40,077 nt of DNA from a virus: the IMG/VR virus record IMGVR_UViG_3300038360_000249, positions 1 through 40,077 of that record, one strand, 5' to 3'. The notes under the pieces are model-generated. The model was not told the DNA's origin. It searched no databases and saw only the letters and a program-made list of their open reading frames with translations. Made by a program: the position numbers and the translations under genes. Each line of letters begins with the position of its first letter. The first letter of the stretch is position 1. Below, piece after piece: positions 20,444 through 28,371 of the stretch.

Positions 20444-20881
20444 ATGGAAATATTACAAATGAGACAACTAGCAACGCTCAATGAGGCGAGAAGGTACAAA
20501 GACATTGTAGACATCTGCAATGAGCTTTTAGTTGAGGACGTAGGGGACACAGATGCGTATGGATACCTCGGAACGGCTTACATGGGCCTTGAGGAGTGGG
20601 GAAAAGCAAAGAAACCCCTTGAATATGGTTTATCGATAGGTGCGGATTCAGGATGGTTTAAGTATCTACTCGGTGTTATATCTCTTGAGATAGGCGAATA
20701 CAAGAAGGCTATCAACTGGTTCAAAGGCTCACTTGAGGTGAGAGAACATCCAGACCCAAAGATCGGACTTGCACAAGCGTACATGAAACTAGGGAAGGAG
20801 AAAGAGGCGCTTGAGCTGATCAGCCAAGACCCTTTAGCATTACATAATTTAACCAACTGGGCAGATGGAACTAAATACTGA
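20444..20881 (+). CDS. Tetratricopeptide-repeat (TPR) protein (145 aa)
   Basis: At least three TPR-like helix pairs: ..AYGYLGTAYMGLEEWGKAKKPLEYGLSIG.., WFKYLLGVISLEIGEYKKAINWFKGSLEV, and KIGLAQAYMKLGKEKEALELI, each with the W/L-G-Y-A-P spacing. TPRs bind peptides or proteins, so this is likely an adaptor to a host or phage partner. No other domain is present. Its 3' end overlaps the next gene by 17 bases. Confidence 0.75.
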   Translation: MEILQMRQLATLNEARRYKDIVDICNELLVEDVGDTDAYGYLGTAYMGLEEWGKAKKPLEYGLSIGADSGWFKYLLGVISLEIGEYKKAINWFKGSLEVREHPDPKIGLAQAYMKLGKEKEALELISQDPLALHNLTNWADGTKY

Positions 20882-21062
20882 AAACTGGGCGAGGGTATTA
20901 CTTGGGCTTGCTGACCGAGCACAAGAGGAGTTGGAAATAGATCCGACTATAGAAATGCCCGCAGTTATCTGGAGGCTAATCGGCTTCGCACAAAGCGCAG
21001 AGTCATTCATAATCAACGAAGAGGGGGGGAGACTGGACAAGGACATCGTAAACGATCTTTAA
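20865..21062 (+). CDS. Hypothetical protein (65 aa)
   Basis: An acidic, helical small protein (NWARVLLGLADRAQEELEID; PAVIWRLIGFAQSAESFI). It overlaps the TPR gene by 17 bases, suggesting coupled synthesis. Its stop lies just upstream of the tRNA-like RNA at 21069. No family recognised. Confidence 0.6.
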   Translation: MELNTENWARVLLGLADRAQEELEIDPTIEMPAVIWRLIGFAQSAESFIINEEGGRLDKDIVNDL

Positions 21063-21068
21063 CATCAT

Positions 21069-21177
21069 GGGGAGGTGGCGGATAGAATCCGCACGCATAA
21101 GTTGAGGCGTTGTGAATGACGAATATCGTCAACTGTTAAGTCGTCACAGTGAGTGAAATTTCTCACCTTCCCCACCA
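21069..21177 (+). tRNA. tRNA-like RNA, possible class II tRNA-Leu(GAG) with an extra hairpin
   Basis: A 7-bp acceptor-like stem GGGGAGG (21069-21075) with CTTCCCC (21167-21173, one G-T pair) is followed by A and encoded CCA (21175-21177). Then come TG, a D-like arm GCGGAT-AGA-ATCCGC (21078-21092), and an anticodon-like arm whose loop reads TTGAGGC (GAG at 21104-21106, preceded by TT). Next are a variable-arm-like hairpin TGACG-AATAT-CGTCA (21117-21131) and a T-like arm GTGAG...CTCAC (21149-21166). Departures from a normal tRNA: total length 109 nt, a G-G mismatch at the anticodon loop closure, no GG in the D loop, no TTC in the T loop, and an added segment ACTGT...ACAGT. It may be a degenerate tRNA or a tRNA-like structure. 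Confidence 0.5.
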
Positions 21178-21372
21178 AGTAGTTAGATACATGCTCATTG
21201 AGATGATACTCGGTAGTACAACACCAATTCCATCAGCCATACTAGTTTCCTAGAGTTGTGGAATTCTCTGCTTGAGGCGATCGCTAGGGTGTGCCGCTTG
21301 CGAAATATCAAGTCGTTGTACCTCAATGAGTATCTACCTGATTACAGGAAATTATATTTTAACAATTACAAC
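21178..21372 (+). other. Region between the tRNA-like RNA and the Acb2/Tad1-like gene
   Basis: No clear gene, promoter or terminator. A TTG-initiated frame from 21256 is open into the next gene and reads LWNSLLEAIARVCRLRN..., which looks protein-like. A longer, N-terminally extended version of that gene therefore cannot be excluded. The ATG at 21373 has the usual start context and the known family length. Confidence 0.35.
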
Positions 21373-21594
21373 ATGGTACCAGATATGGAAATCGGAGACG
21401 TAAAATTACTACGTGCTTCTATACAAGCATTGGTTGAGCAAATTGCAAACTTTGGAGGGGGTTCAAGGGAACGTTCTCTTGCAGTCACGAAGCTTGAAGA
21501 GGCTAAAATGTGGCTAGGAAAAGAGCTTGGCAATCTAGGAGGTGAAGACCTCAACGCCAAAAGGGACGCTGTAGAATTAGGAACAACCGCATAA
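21373..21594 (+). CDS. Acb2/Tad1 hairpin-domain-like protein (candidate anti-CBASS/anti-Thoeris sponge)
   Basis: A 73-residue protein from ATG 21373 (context acaattacaac). A first helix (GDVKLLRASIQALVEQIANF) is followed by a second with the signature SRERSLAVTKLEEAKMWLGK, which resembles the helical-hairpin domain of Acb2 and Tad1 proteins. Those proteins sequester cyclic nucleotide signals (from CBASS) or cyclic ADP-ribose isomers (from Thoeris) and so disarm host defence. Small size, simple hairpin and placement among accessory genes fit. The family call is from remembered signature, not a search; a longer TTG start at 21256 is possible. Confidence 0.6.
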   Translation: MVPDMEIGDVKLLRASIQALVEQIANFGGGSRERSLAVTKLEEAKMWLGKELGNLGGEDLNAKRDAVELGTTA

Positions 21595-21730
21595 TTGCAT
21601 AGTTCTTGCGAGAAAAAACCAGTCGGGTCCAACGGGTCATTCACAGCCCCTTATATGCTCGTTATAAAAATATCGCACCAAGCACGCATACTGGCGCTGC
21701 AAAGCTTGGAAACTATTTAAACAAAGTAAT

Positions 21731-21829
21731 ATGAAGAAGGAAGCATGTTGTAAGCACAACTCTACTAAATGGGCTTCATGTGAGGAGTGTAAGGATGAAT
21801 GGGAGAAGGTTAAAGCTTGTAAGAAATGA
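21731..21829 (+). CDS. Zinc-knuckle miniprotein (32 aa)
   Basis: ATG 21731 (context caaagtaat) to TGA 21827-21829. The product is MKKEACCKHNSTKW... with C6, C7, H9, C17, C20 and C30, i.e. CC-x-H...C-x2-C, and a basic helical tail (EWEKVKACKK). The density of metal-ligand residues in so short a frame argues against chance. Function unknown. Confidence 0.5.
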   Translation: MKKEACCKHNSTKWASCEECKDEWEKVKACKK

Positions 21830-21858
21830 TGAAGGAAATTAAATCTTAATTCAAACAT

Positions 21859-22485
21859 ATGAAATATTCTATTCAGGATCTCTACGCAACAGGTGCTTGC
21901 GTTCATACTGACACGAAAAAGAAATTCGGCCAGGTTATCACATGGTTTAGCGCCTACCTTGGGGCGAATGAGTTTCCAGCCTGTTGGGAAAAGGCCCGAA
22001 AAAAACTTGGAAAGAGGGCGGGTGTATATTTTATCGCGGGCGGGTTCAGCGTAGTGGATGCAGAAAGTGTGTTCAGGAGAAAGGTTATAGATTTCAAAGA
22101 CATAGAGCCTCCAAAACTAGGTGAAGGGGGCCTTCTTGATGGATGGAAGGTTTCAAATTGGAAAGAGGGTGAGGGGGAGGGAAAAGAGAGGTGTGGTTTT
22201 TGCGGAGGGACTATTATAACCCTCCCTCTTTATCAAAGGCTTTCGGCTAGTGACGTGATAAAGATGAAGGAAAGGGGATGCCTTTGTATATGTAGGCCGT
22301 ACCACCTAACAGAAAGTAACCTTGAGCCAGTTGACCCAGAAGTGGAGAGAGGGATTGGGTGGCATAGATCCAATGGCCCGAAGGTGCAGGCTGTAATCGA
22401 ATGGCTGTATCTAAATGATGGGGCCTATTCCAGCGCTAAAGAATGGCGTAAAGCCTTCATTGAATTTCTAAAAACAACTTTGTAA
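21859..22485 (+). CDS. Hypothetical protein with central zinc ribbon (208 aa)
   Basis: An N-terminal domain of about 95 residues of unknown type is followed by a charged linker (KEGEGEGKE), a zinc-like cluster (C112-x2-C115 and C141-x-C143-x-C145) and a C-terminal helical part. No catalytic motif was recognised. It is in the small-gene block between the terminase subunits. Confidence 0.65.
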   Translation: MKYSIQDLYATGACVHTDTKKKFGQVITWFSAYLGANEFPACWEKARKKLGKRAGVYFIAGGFSVVDAESVFRRKVIDFKDIEPPKLGEGGLLDGWKVSNWKEGEGEGKERCGFCGGTIITLPLYQRLSASDVIKMKERGCLCICRPYHLTESNLEPVDPEVERGIGWHRSNGPKVQAVIEWLYLNDGAYSSAKEWRKAFIEFLKTTL

Positions 22486-22495
22486 CCAAATCAAA

Positions 22496-22711
22496 ATGGG
22501 AAAGACAGTCAAGCTAGATCCAAGAGAGGCCGAAGATAAAGGTCTTTACGGACACAAAAAGCTTTCAAGGCAGCAGAGGCGAGCAATGATTCGCCAGATG
22601 GCCAAGGGCAATGTGCCCGCTACTCATAGAATTGAGTACATGCCAGTCAAAAGGAAAAGCAAGGCTGGGGTCGTCTACAAAGACCATAAACGTGTAGTTG
22701 TTATCAATTAA
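22496..22711 (+). CDS. Small basic protein (71 aa)
   Basis: Strongly basic (KKLSRQQRRAMIRQMAKG; MPVKRKSKAG), so it probably binds nucleic acid. It has no Cys. No family recognised. Confidence 0.6.
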   Translation: MGKTVKLDPREAEDKGLYGHKKLSRQQRRAMIRQMAKGNVPATHRIEYMPVKRKSKAGVVYKDHKRVVVIN

Positions 22712-22721
22712 CCAAAGTAAC

Positions 22722-23132
22722 ATGGACAAGTTAAAACGACTCTGGCACGCCTGGAAGACTCGCAATGTTAGGCGGTCAACGAAGAATCACTATGTGGATT
22801 CCCCTGATTTTCATGAGGGGATAACCTTGACCTTTCACACAGGTGGCTTTGCCTTAAATATAGCAAACGTCCTCCTTGCCACTAATGGCAAAAACCCCCT
22901 TGCTGTTGTAGTGAGTGAGGGAGATTATGCAGCTATGTATCAAGCGTCCCAGATTTTGGAAGAGGTGAAAAAGGCGGGTATCTTCTTAGGACTGGTAGCC
23001 GACTCACGTTTAATGTTGGGCGATTGGTATCTAGTCACGCTTGATGAATTCGTTGAGAGTTCAAGCACTATGTTTAAAGATATTTTAGATCAATGTAACC
23101 AAACACACTATGCCGGAAATAAAGATGAGTAA
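22722..23132 (+). CDS. Hypothetical alpha/beta protein (136 aa)
   Basis: Start chosen at ATG 22722 (context aaagtaac), not the in-frame ATG at 22698, which lies inside the previous gene. A basic N-terminal helix is followed by alternating strands and helices (ALNIANVLLATNGKNPLAVVVSE; DYAAMYQASQILEEVKKAGI). No motif recognised. Confidence 0.6.
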   Translation: MDKLKRLWHAWKTRNVRRSTKNHYVDSPDFHEGITLTFHTGGFALNIANVLLATNGKNPLAVVVSEGDYAAMYQASQILEEVKKAGIFLGLVADSRLMLGDWYLVTLDEFVESSSTMFKDILDQCNQTHYAGNKDE

Positions 23133-23298
23133 CATAGGCCAGGTTGTCAAGATTGACTCCGTGCCCGGTCTAAGGGATTGGCTCGAAGGAAAAGAAATCC
23201 CACACGTAGGTGATGACCCCGAACCATATTCGTGGGCATATTACCGAGACTATTTAGAATTTCTTAAGTCAAACAAATATGCAAAGCTTATTGAATAG
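23110..23298 (+). CDS. Hypothetical protein (62 aa)
   Basis: It overlaps the preceding gene by 23 bases. It has a short beta segment then a Trp/Tyr-rich C-terminal helix (YSWAYYRDYLEFLKSNK). A second ATG at residue 6 could also serve. No family recognised. Confidence 0.55.
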   Translation: MPEIKMSNIGQVVKIDSVPGLRDWLEGKEIPHVGDDPEPYSWAYYRDYLEFLKSNKYAKLIE

Positions 23299-23320
23299 GC
23301 ATTATAATATTATTTAATCT

Positions 23321-23584
23321 ATGAATATGAAGAAGCCAAGTGTTTGGATAAACGATATTGCAACTTCCTTTGCCTTCAGCGACCATTGCCCGGCGTGTGA
23401 CTGTGAAGAGAATGGGCATTACATTGAGGCTATTATAGAATACCTTGATAAGGAGTGGCAGGAGCGAAGGGGGGACTCGGGAGTACAAACAAACGTCAAG
23501 TGTGAAGACTGCAATTCTCAAGTCGGACTTATCGTTGGAGGAAACGGATACTGTTCATGTGGCGGAAAATACGTTAAAATGTAA
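23321..23584 (+). CDS. Double zinc-ribbon protein (87 aa)
   Basis: N-terminal cluster C23-x2-C26-x-C28 with nearby H33, and a C-terminal ribbon C61-x2-C64...C78-x-C80. A Trp/Glu-rich helix joins them. It ends three bases before the large terminase. Function unknown; position suggests late-gene regulation or packaging support. Confidence 0.6.
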   Translation: MNMKKPSVWINDIATSFAFSDHCPACDCEENGHYIEAIIEYLDKEWQERRGDSGVQTNVKCEDCNSQVGLIVGGNGYCSCGGKYVKM

Positions 23585-23587
23585 ACA

Positions 23588-25162
23588 ATGACAAAAACAA
23601 AGACAGCAAGCCAGAAAGATCTCGAGTTGTTCATGGGGTGGCAGCAATCGCCAATTGCTTTTATTAAGTTCACTTGGAACCTAGTACCTCAACCGCTTAA
23701 GATCGAGTATCTGGAAAGGATGGACGACAACACACCACTTGAAGCTTTTAAGGCTGATTGGTTTGAGCCGTTCCAGAAAGATAAACATATCACTTGGCAA
23801 CAGTGGGTGGTGTTGGTTTCTGTAGAAAGAGCGATCAAAGGTGAAGGAATAGGCCGAATCTCCATTGCTTCAGGGCATGGAATCGGTAAATCTTGTACTA
23901 TGGCATGGCTTGTTCTTTGGTATCTGTTCTGTTTCAAGGATTCGCAAGTACCTTGTACGGCCCCAACTTCTGATCAGATCTATGATATCTTGTGGAAAGA
24001 AATTGCAAAATGGTTGAAACGAATGCCGGAAGGGATGCAGTCTAAATACGATTGGACAAACGCCTATGTGAGGATCAATGAATCTCCTGAAACATGGTTT
24101 GCTCGTGCAAAGACAGCGAAGAAAGAGCAGCCAGAAGCCCTTGCCGGAGTGCATGGCGATTACGTGTTTTATGTTGTTGATGAGGCTTCCGGTGTACCTG
24201 AAGAGATCTTCACTACCGCCGAAGGGGCTTTGACAGGTGGAAACGTCTTGATGATCATGATTTCTAATCCTACCAGATTGATTGGGTACTTCTATGATTC
24301 ACACCATGAAGATGATGCGAGTTGGCAAAACCTACAGTTCAGCTCAAAGGACTCTCCGATTGTTGATGAAGCGTATACAGATCGTATCATTTCAAAGTAT
24401 GGACTCGAATCAAACGAATATCGAATACGTGTACTTGGGTTGTTTCCGAAGGCTGAGGGATTGGACGACAAAGGATATGTTCCACTTTTAGCTGAAACAG
24501 ATCTTCAATTTGTTGCTGAAAGTCCGTTCATAGGAAGAAAGAGACTTGGGGTAGATCCTGCCGGAGGTGGCAAAAACCTTTCAACATGGATCGTCCGAGA
24601 TAACTTCAAAGCCCAGGTTGTGGCTTCGGAAGCCATTTCTACGCCTAAAGGTATCGCCCAAAAGACATTGACCCTTATGCGAGAACTTCGAATCGACCCA
24701 CAAGATGTTTATGTTGATGAGTTTGGAGTTGGTGCGAAAGTCGTACAAGAACTCTCCCTTGCTCCAGTACCAGGTAAGCCAAAGGAGCGTATCCGTGTGA
24801 ACTCTGTTAATGTTGGGGATACACGTATTCGTGACAAGGAAAGATTCATGAACCTCCGAATGAAAGCGTATTGGGATGTGAGATCATGGATTAAACAGGG
24901 TGGATGCCTTGTGACAAACGATGCTTGGAGAGGTGAAGCTCTATCTATTCGTTATCGTGCGACCTTGAGCAATCGTATGCAGTGTATGCCGAAACGAGAA
25001 ATGAAGAAGGCCGGATACAAATCACCTGATCATATGGATGGTCTCATGCTTACATTTACCAAGCCAGAGGAGCCGTTGGGCGACACCATTCAAGAAACGA
25101 ATGCTGCAACTCCGCACTACTCAGGCATTTCAGATATGGAAGATCGGTATAATTTGCTTTAA
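23588..25162 (+). CDS. Terminase large subunit (TerL)
   Basis: A 524-residue packaging motor. ATPase: Walker A SGHGIGKS (residues 95-102) and Walker B FYVVDEAS (about 194-201, with the catalytic Glu). RNaseH-like nuclease: LGVDPAGGG (D323), VYVDEFG (D377) and PDHMDGL near residue 494. The ATPase drives DNA into the prohead through the portal and the nuclease cuts concatemers. The portal gene follows after a 46-base gap containing a promoter. The Walker A form with GHGIGKS is common in podovirus-type terminases. Confidence 0.93.
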   Translation: MTKTKTASQKDLELFMGWQQSPIAFIKFTWNLVPQPLKIEYLERMDDNTPLEAFKADWFEPFQKDKHITWQQWVVLVSVERAIKGEGIGRISIASGHGIGKSCTMAWLVLWYLFCFKDSQVPCTAPTSDQIYDILWKEIAKWLKRMPEGMQSKYDWTNAYVRINESPETWFARAKTAKKEQPEALAGVHGDYVFYVVDEASGVPEEIFTTAEGALTGGNVLMIMISNPTRLIGYFYDSHHEDDASWQNLQFSSKDSPIVDEAYTDRIISKYGLESNEYRIRVLGLFPKAEGLDDKGYVPLLAETDLQFVAESPFIGRKRLGVDPAGGGKNLSTWIVRDNFKAQVVASEAISTPKGIAQKTLTLMRELRIDPQDVYVDEFGVGAKVVQELSLAPVPGKPKERIRVNSVNVGDTRIRDKERFMNLRMKAYWDVRSWIKQGGCLVTNDAWRGEALSIRYRATLSNRMQCMPKREMKKAGYKSPDHMDGLMLTFTKPEEPLGDTIQETNAATPHYSGISDMEDRYNLL

Positions 25163-25182
25163 TTTAAAAATTCAAATATAAT
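25154..25182 (+). promoter_or_regulatory. Promoter for the portal/head genes
   Basis: TTGCTT 25154-25159, 17-base spacer, TATAAT 25177-25182 (consensus -10). Predicted start near 25189, 20 bases before the portal ATG. It overlaps the last codons of the terminase gene. Confidence 0.55.
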
Positions 25183-25208
25183 TACTAAGATTCATAATCA
25201 AAACCCAT

Positions 25209-27182
25209 ATGGCTAAGACTCCTGCCCTCAAGGCAAAAGTCCAAGCAACAGCCGTCCCCCGGGTAGAATATTCAGCAGAGGAATTAGAATACAGAGGTTA
25301 TATAACCAAACGTATGCGCTCTGCACAAATGCAGCGAGACCAGAACCACGATTACTTTGACGGTATGACCTACAAGGAATACTACGAGTCAAATGAAAAA
25401 GCTGACCTTGCGTACACACCACCAAAGAAAAACAAACAGGATGTTAGAGTGAAAACTAACACAACAGGCGAAAAAACAACGACACTACTTAGTGCGTTGC
25501 TTAATTTCGATTTCAATATTAACGTGAAAGCTTACGATGAAGAGAGCGAGGAGGTGTATGAGTTAGGAGAACAATTTGAGTCTATGATTGGCCGTTCCAG
25601 AGATCTGGAGCAACCAAGTTATGAAGTGAAGAGAGTTCTATTACTTCAAGAGGGATTACGTCAAGGGGACGCATTCGCAGAGGATTGGTATCATCAGGGT
25701 TATGAAGTGGAGAAAGAAATGGAGCCTACAGATTGGAGTGAGGGAGTTACAATGAAAATGAACTGGAAACGAAACGTGAGAAAGGTTTATGGGCAACTAT
25801 CAACAAATTTAATAAGCGGGATGAATCTCTTCCCTGGTAACATTTACACTTACCATATGGAGAAGCAGCCGTTTATTTTTATGTTTAAACACATGGATTA
25901 CGCTGAGGCTGAATCAATCTTCGGTAACTGGGAGAGATGGAAGCATGTACCGCACGATCTCGCTTCGTTCAAGGTGGGCGATAATCAGACTGTGTACAGC
26001 GATTGGACATTGACAACATTCAAAGAGAACAAAGTTGAAGTCGTTATGTACCAAGACAAATGGACAAACGAATTGATGATTATGTGTAATGGAGTGATGA
26101 TGACACCTGTCGGATTCCCTCTTTCTGAATTGATGGGGATTAGCGAATACACTATTGCGAAGCTTTCTACACAACCAATGTCTGAAAACTTCTTCTACTC
26201 TAAGAGTGTGCCAGCAAAAACTAAAGTCGATCAGCAAATACTTGATGAGCTTTACAAGTTATTGATACTCCAATACAGACAGAAGGTCTTCCCTGCTATG
26301 GCGAACCTATCGAACAAGAAATTAGATCGAAGGGTATTCCTGCCTGGTGTTATTGTTAATGATATGAACCCCGAGGACTTGAAACCTATCCTGGCAGGCC
26401 AGGGAGTTACGCAAGCGGAGTTCTCCGTAATTGACTTTGTGAAGAAAACTATTGATGAGAAATCAGTCAACCAAACATTCCAAGGTAATTCGGTGCCAGG
26501 ACAGCAAACCGCACGTGAGATAGTGGAGCTACAAAAGCAATCACTTATGAAACTTGGTTTGATCATTCTTGGAGTGATCGAGTTTGAGAAGAAGCTTGCT
26601 TACTTGAGACTGCATAATATTGCACGTTACTGGCCAAACGAAACAGAGGAAACGATTGATCGAATAACAGGAGAAGTTAAAACTCTTTCAAAGACTGTTC
26701 GTATGCCGGATACATTCGAGGATGGAACAAGCGGGACTCGTGTAATCGAATTCACCGATGACTTTATGGATGAAGAACAAATCTTTGAAGAAGAAGAGTT
26801 CATGCGTAAATTTAGAAACAAAAACATCCGAAAGGCGCAATTGAGTCCAACCGACCTTCGCACACTTCGTCTGACTTACAAGATCGAGGTTGAGCCTACC
26901 GAGAAGGATTCTGATGCGTTAGATCGGACGTTATTCCTTGAAGATCTTACCCAGGCACTCAATCTATTCCCTGGACGTATCAACATGGATTATGTGATGA
27001 GTGAGTACGCTAAACATGCTGGATGGGATAAAGATCAAATCTTCCTAGACGGTCAACAGCCACAAGGCCCACAACAACCAGGGCAAGGACAACCGGGGCT
27101 GCCTGGACAAGTTCCTGGGTTGGCAAATGCTGCTGCGCCACAAACTCAAAAACCAAGTATTAACACTGTTTTACAAGCTTAA
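25209..27182 (+). CDS. Portal protein
   Basis: A 657-residue protein directly after TerL and before the scaffold and capsid genes. It shows the portal pattern of a long alpha/beta body with a helical stem-like region (residues 395-480). It ends in a flexible Pro/Gln/Gly-rich tail (residues 610-645, QQPQGPQQPGQGQPG). Portals form the dodecameric ring through which DNA enters and leaves. Size and order support the call; the exact family was not recognised. Confidence 0.8.
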   Translation: MAKTPALKAKVQATAVPRVEYSAEELEYRGYITKRMRSAQMQRDQNHDYFDGMTYKEYYESNEKADLAYTPPKKNKQDVRVKTNTTGEKTTTLLSALLNFDFNINVKAYDEESEEVYELGEQFESMIGRSRDLEQPSYEVKRVLLLQEGLRQGDAFAEDWYHQGYEVEKEMEPTDWSEGVTMKMNWKRNVRKVYGQLSTNLISGMNLFPGNIYTYHMEKQPFIFMFKHMDYAEAESIFGNWERWKHVPHDLASFKVGDNQTVYSDWTLTTFKENKVEVVMYQDKWTNELMIMCNGVMMTPVGFPLSELMGISEYTIAKLSTQPMSENFFYSKSVPAKTKVDQQILDELYKLLILQYRQKVFPAMANLSNKKLDRRVFLPGVIVNDMNPEDLKPILAGQGVTQAEFSVIDFVKKTIDEKSVNQTFQGNSVPGQQTAREIVELQKQSLMKLGLIILGVIEFEKKLAYLRLHNIARYWPNETEETIDRITGEVKTLSKTVRMPDTFEDGTSGTRVIEFTDDFMDEEQIFEEEEFMRKFRNKNIRKAQLSPTDLRTLRLTYKIEVEPTEKDSDALDRTLFLEDLTQALNLFPGRINMDYVMSEYAKHAGWDKDQIFLDGQQPQGPQQPGQGQPGLPGQVPGLANAAAPQTQKPSINTVLQA

Positions 27183-27192
27183 CTAGGCAACT

Positions 27193-27579
27193 ATGAAAAA
27201 ACTACTAGCCCGACTAGGTAAACGTCTGTATATGAAGTATTCACCTATTGATCTGCGCCCGCTCATACTTGAGCAGATGGGAATGCGCCGAGACTTTGTG
27301 GACATTGATCTTCTACCAGATCAGAAAAGATTAGAATTCTTACAGAAGTGCTACGAATATTACAATGATTCGGATGGATTGATGCTCATTTTTAGCAACC
27401 TCATTGAGCAACAGCTCTACGAGATGGCTATATACAAGGGCGATTCGGATGATGACAAAGTCCAAAAGATAGCAATCACCACAATTGGAACGCTCAAAGA
27501 CTATCTTCAAACCAAAGCAATTCTCTACCTGGCAGAGACAAAGCCAGCGGAAGAATTCGATAAATACAAAGTAACTTAA
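27193..27579 (+). CDS. Hypothetical head-gene protein (128 aa)
   Basis: A helical protein with a basic N-terminus (MKKLLARLGKRLYMKY) and acidic centre. It lies between portal and scaffold-like genes, eleven bases after the portal stop. Possibly a portal-associated or head-assembly factor; no family recognised. Confidence 0.65.
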   Translation: MKKLLARLGKRLYMKYSPIDLRPLILEQMGMRRDFVDIDLLPDQKRLEFLQKCYEYYNDSDGLMLIFSNLIEQQLYEMAIYKGDSDDDKVQKIAITTIGTLKDYLQTKAILYLAETKPAEEFDKYKVT

Positions 27580-27612
27580 TTTCGAGGGTGCCACGTCACG
27601 GCACAAATTCGT

Positions 27613-27750
27613 ATGGAAAAACGTAAACCTTCTACAACTAGGCACTGTATGTTATTCGTATTTGGAATAACGCTTTTTTATATTTTAATTCACATTTTAT
27701 ATGGATACACAAGAAGGGGGCAAAGAACCTCCAATGGAAACACCGGCTGA
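27613..27750 (+). CDS. Possible small membrane protein overlapping the scaffold start (45 aa)
   Basis: ATG 27613 to TGA 27748-27750. Residues 13-30 are hydrophobic (MLFVFGITLFYILIHILY), followed by a polar tail read out of frame from the scaffold-like gene (overlap 50 bases). A small hairpin (GTGCC...GGCAC) precedes it. It could be a genuine overlapping gene or a chance frame in an A/T-rich leader. Confidence 0.3.
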   Translation: MEKRKPSTTRHCMLFVFGITLFYILIHILYGYTRRGQRTSNGNTG

Positions 27751-28351
27751 AGGTAAGACACCTGAAGTTGGAGATGATGCTGCTAAACAACCTGATGCAC
27801 CTCAAGCAGGGCAGAAGGAAGGAGAGTCGACTGAAGATTACGCCGCTCGACTTGAAACTGAATTGGCAGGATTAAGAAACAAAGACCTCAATTTTTCTAA
27901 GGCTAACAAGCTTATCAAGGCCAAGGAAAAGGAAGCTGAAGAGGCAAACGCTGCTGCTAAAGCTGCAAGAACTGAGGCTGAAAGACTCGCTGAGGTTGAG
28001 GAACAGCTCAAGACTTATAGAGAGAGGGAGGAGAAAACTAAGTCAGAGCAGTTTGACACGATGATCAAACAGGCTGCAAGGGGAGATGAAGTACTCCAAG
28101 CTAAGATCAAAAAGAGCTATGACATTCTCAACATGCCAGAAGATACGTTAAGTGAGATGTCAGAGAAACTTAGCGCTGCTCGTGCTCTTGCTATGAACAC
28201 AGAGAAAGCTCCTTCTCCAATTAATATGGCTGGCTCAATGGGAGGCGCTCCATATCGAGGAGAGGCTAAAGCTAACTTTGCTGACACTGCTGCTGGTAAG
28301 GATCTTCGTAAAAAGATGGGGAGCAAGACAGTCGACAAACCCAAAAAATAA
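27701..28351 (+). CDS. Scaffolding protein candidate (216 aa)
   Basis: Highly charged, Ala/Glu/Lys-rich and coiled-coil (residues 45-125: TEDYAARLETELAGL, AAAKAARTEAERLAEVEEQL), with a disordered Pro/Glu-rich N-terminus and a basic KKMGSKTVDKPKK end. This is the usual profile of scaffold proteins, which guide capsid assembly and bind coat protein by a basic C-terminus. Position between portal and major capsid protein fits. Identification by profile and order. Confidence 0.75.
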   Translation: MDTQEGGKEPPMETPAEGKTPEVGDDAAKQPDAPQAGQKEGESTEDYAARLETELAGLRNKDLNFSKANKLIKAKEKEAEEANAAAKAARTEAERLAEVEEQLKTYREREEKTKSEQFDTMIKQAARGDEVLQAKIKKSYDILNMPEDTLSEMSEKLSAARALAMNTEKAPSPINMAGSMGGAPYRGEAKANFADTAAGKDLRKKMGSKTVDKPKK

Positions 28352-28371
28352 TATTTAACTTTTAAAATCAT

